Shown piece by piece: positions 4,439 through 5,894 of a stretch of DNA of 5,894 nt. Below the pieces are notes generated by a model. That model saw only the letters and a list, made by a program, of their open reading frames with translations, made no database searches and was not told the DNA's origin. How positions within the stretch are numbered: the stretch's first letter is position 1; every line of letters begins with the position of its first letter. Origin of the DNA: an uncultured Collinsella sp. (GTDB lineage: Bacteria; Actinomycetota; Coriobacteriia; Coriobacteriales; Coriobacteriaceae); NCBI GenBank assembly GCA_958424475.1, contig CATZTY010000075.1:1-5894 (forward strand), in the 5' to 3' direction. A program made the position numbers and the translations under genes.

Positions 4439-5894
4439 ATGCCCCGAATTAACCTCATGGAACTCGCCGAGCAGTCTTTTGGCACCTCGCTCGAGCAGCT
4501 CGACGACCGTCGCATTTACAAGCTGCTGGTCAAACTCGTGCAGGAGCGCTCCGCCGCCCGCCCGCTCAACAACGGCAAGAAAAAGCTCTATTACATTTCC
4601 GCCGAATTTTTGATCGGCAAGCTGCTCATCAACAACATGATCGACCTCGGCATCTACGACGAGGTTAAGGACCAGCTCACCGCCGCAGGCCACGACCTCA
4701 ACAAGATCGAGGAATTCGAGGTCGAGCCGTCACTCGGCAACGGCGGCCTGGGCCGCTTGGCCGCATGCTTCCTGGATTCCATCGCCACGCTGGGCCTTAC
4801 CGGCGACGGCGTGGGTCTCAACTACCATTACGGCCTGTTCCGTCAGCGCTTTGTCGACAACCAGCAGAAGGCCGTCCCCGACGAGTGGCTCGGTGAGCAG
4901 GACATCCTAGTCGACGATGACCGCTCCTACACCGTCGAGTTCGGCGATTTTGCCGTTACTTCCAAGCTCGTCAACATCGATGTGCCCGGTTACGGCCAGC
5001 CCACCAAGAACCGCCTGCGCCTGTTCGACCTGGCGAGCGTCGACGACGGCCTGGTCCCCGGCAGCTCCATCGACTTCGACAAGACCGAGATCGCCAAGAA
5101 CCTCACCTTGTTCCTCTACCCCGACGATTCCGACGAGCAGGGCCGCCTGCTTCGCATCTACCAGGAATACTTCATGGTGAGCAACGCCGCCCAGCTCCTG
5201 ATCGACGAGGCCGTCGAGCGCGGCAGCAACCTGCACGATCTGGCCGACTACGCCGTGGTCCAAATTAACGACACGCACCCCACCATGGTCATCCCCGAGC
5301 TCATTCGCTTGCTCACCACCGAGCATAGCATCGAGTTTGACGAGGCCGTGACCATCGTACGCTCCATGGTCGCCTACACTAACCACACGATTCTTGCCGA
5401 GGCGCTCGAGAAGTGGCCGCTCGCCAGCCTGCAGAAGGTCTCCCCTGCCATCGCCGACATTATCGTCAAGCTCGATGAGGTCGCGAAGGCCGAGCACGAT
5501 GACCCGCGCGTCGCCATCATCGACAAACACGATACCGTCCACATGGCCCACATGGACATCCACTTTGGCTTCTCCATCAACGGCGTAGCCGCCCTCCACA
5601 CCAAGATCCTGGAGGACACCGAGCTTCATCCGTTCTACGAAATCTATCCCGAGAAGTTCTCCAACAAGACCAACGGCATCACCTTCCGCCGCTGGATCCA
5701 TGGGGCCAACCCCGCGCTCGCTAGCCTGCTCGACGATGTGATCGGCACCGACTGGCGCAGCACCGGCGATCTGAGCAAACTCGCCAAGTTCGCCGACGAC
5801 AAGGACGTTCTTGAGCGCCTGGCCGCCACCAAGGTCGAGGCCAAGGCCATCATGCGCCAGTTCATGGCGCTCGAGCAGGGTGTGACCATTCCCT
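4439..5894 (+). CDS. glgP: Glycogen/maltodextrin phosphorylase (GT35), partial: C-terminus beyond window
   Basis: The PLP-dependent cytoplasmic enzyme releases glucose-1-phosphate from non-reducing ends of alpha-1,4-glucans. The frame runs from ATG 4439 to the window edge without a stop, giving 485 residues, roughly 60-65 percent of a bacterial GlgP. Visible family motifs are YYISAEFLIGKLLINN (51-66), EPSLGNGGLGRLAACFLDSIATL (97-119), NYHYGLFRQRF (128-138), VVQINDTHPTMVIPELIRLL (273-292), VAYTNHTILAEALEKWP (311-327, H316 aligning with muscle His377) and NKTNGITFRRWI (409-420). The catalytic-domain half with the PLP lysine is not in the window. The N-terminus is shorter than in E. coli GlgP or muscle phosphorylase, so animal-type phosphorylation control is not expected. 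Residues 369-384 carry FGFSINGVA where classical phosphorylases have GSHAVNGVA. The gene is downstream of malQ on the same strand, behind a hairpin. Glycogen versus maltodextrin preference cannot be settled here. Confidence 0.95.
   Translation, partial: MPRINLMELAEQSFGTSLEQLDDRRIYKLLVKLVQERSAARPLNNGKKKLYYISAEFLIGKLLINNMIDLGIYDEVKDQLTAAGHDLNKIEEFEVEPSLGNGGLGRLAACFLDSIATLGLTGDGVGLNYHYGLFRQRFVDNQQKAVPDEWLGEQDILVDDDRSYTVEFGDFAVTSKLVNIDVPGYGQPTKNRLRLFDLASVDDGLVPGSSIDFDKTEIAKNLTLFLYPDDSDEQGRLLRIYQEYFMVSNAAQLLIDEAVERGSNLHDLADYAVVQINDTHPTMVIPELIRLLTTEHSIEFDEAVTIVRSMVAYTNHTILAEALEKWPLASLQKVSPAIADIIVKLDEVAKAEHDDPRVAIIDKHDTVHMAHMDIHFGFSINGVAALHTKILEDTELHPFYEIYPEKFSNKTNGITFRRWIHGANPALASLLDDVIGTDWRSTGDLSKLAKFADDKDVLERLAATKVEAKAIMRQFMALEQGVTIP

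Noticed and set aside
4399..4452. 17-codon small ORF (ATG 4399) overlapping the glgP start
   Set aside because: No ribosome binding site, and the His/Arg-rich product arises from reading the AGGAG site and glgP start out of frame.
4907..5701. 264-codon minus-strand frame opposite glgP, and a similar one at 2083-2676 opposite galE
   Set aside because: Same codon-bias shadow. The proteins are repetitive in Val, Asp, Gly and Leu, and the plus-strand genes carry all the conserved motifs.

Overview
The window looks like ordinary chromosome from a high-GC Gram-positive gut actinobacterium of the Coriobacteriia, most likely Collinsella or a close relative. This is inferred from GC-rich coding sequence with third positions dominated by C and G, AGGAG-type ribosome binding sites about 5 nt from the start, and the character of the proteins. 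No 16S rRNA or other phylogenetic marker is present, so the genus is a guess.

Layout. Positions 53-1258 (minus strand) encode an exported cell-wall hydrolase: twin-arginine-like signal peptide, long PcsB/CwlO-type coiled coil, Ala- and Ser/Gly-rich linker, and a C-terminal Cys/His peptidase-like domain. A 266-nt divergent intergenic region (1259-1524) is relatively AT-rich near the hydrolase start and holds candidate promoters in both directions plus short inverted repeats. galE (UDP-glucose 4-epimerase, 1525-2586, plus) follows and ends in a strong intrinsic terminator (2609-2642). After a promoter and leader region comes malQ (4-alpha-glucanotransferase, start chosen at 2807, ends 4312). 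A 126-nt gap with an 11-bp perfect GC-rich hairpin leads to glgP (alpha-glucan phosphorylase, 4439 to beyond the end), whose C-terminal, PLP-binding part lies outside the window.

How the genes fit together. MalQ and GlgP are classical partners in breakdown of maltodextrin or glycogen. GlgP phosphorolyses alpha-1,4-glucan chains to glucose-1-phosphate, and MalQ disproportionates oligosaccharides too short for the phosphorylase into longer ones plus glucose. GalE interconverts UDP-glucose and UDP-galactose (Leloir pathway and precursor supply) and is insulated from malQ by its terminator. The wall hydrolase is divergent and functionally separate.

No mobile element, CRISPR array, tRNA, rRNA or obviously novel multi-gene system is visible. 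The points most worth a second look are the Tat-like export signal on a PcsB/CwlO-like hydrolase, an Asn at the substrate-gate position of GalE, palindromes inside the putative malQ promoter, and the T-poor hairpin between malQ and glgP.
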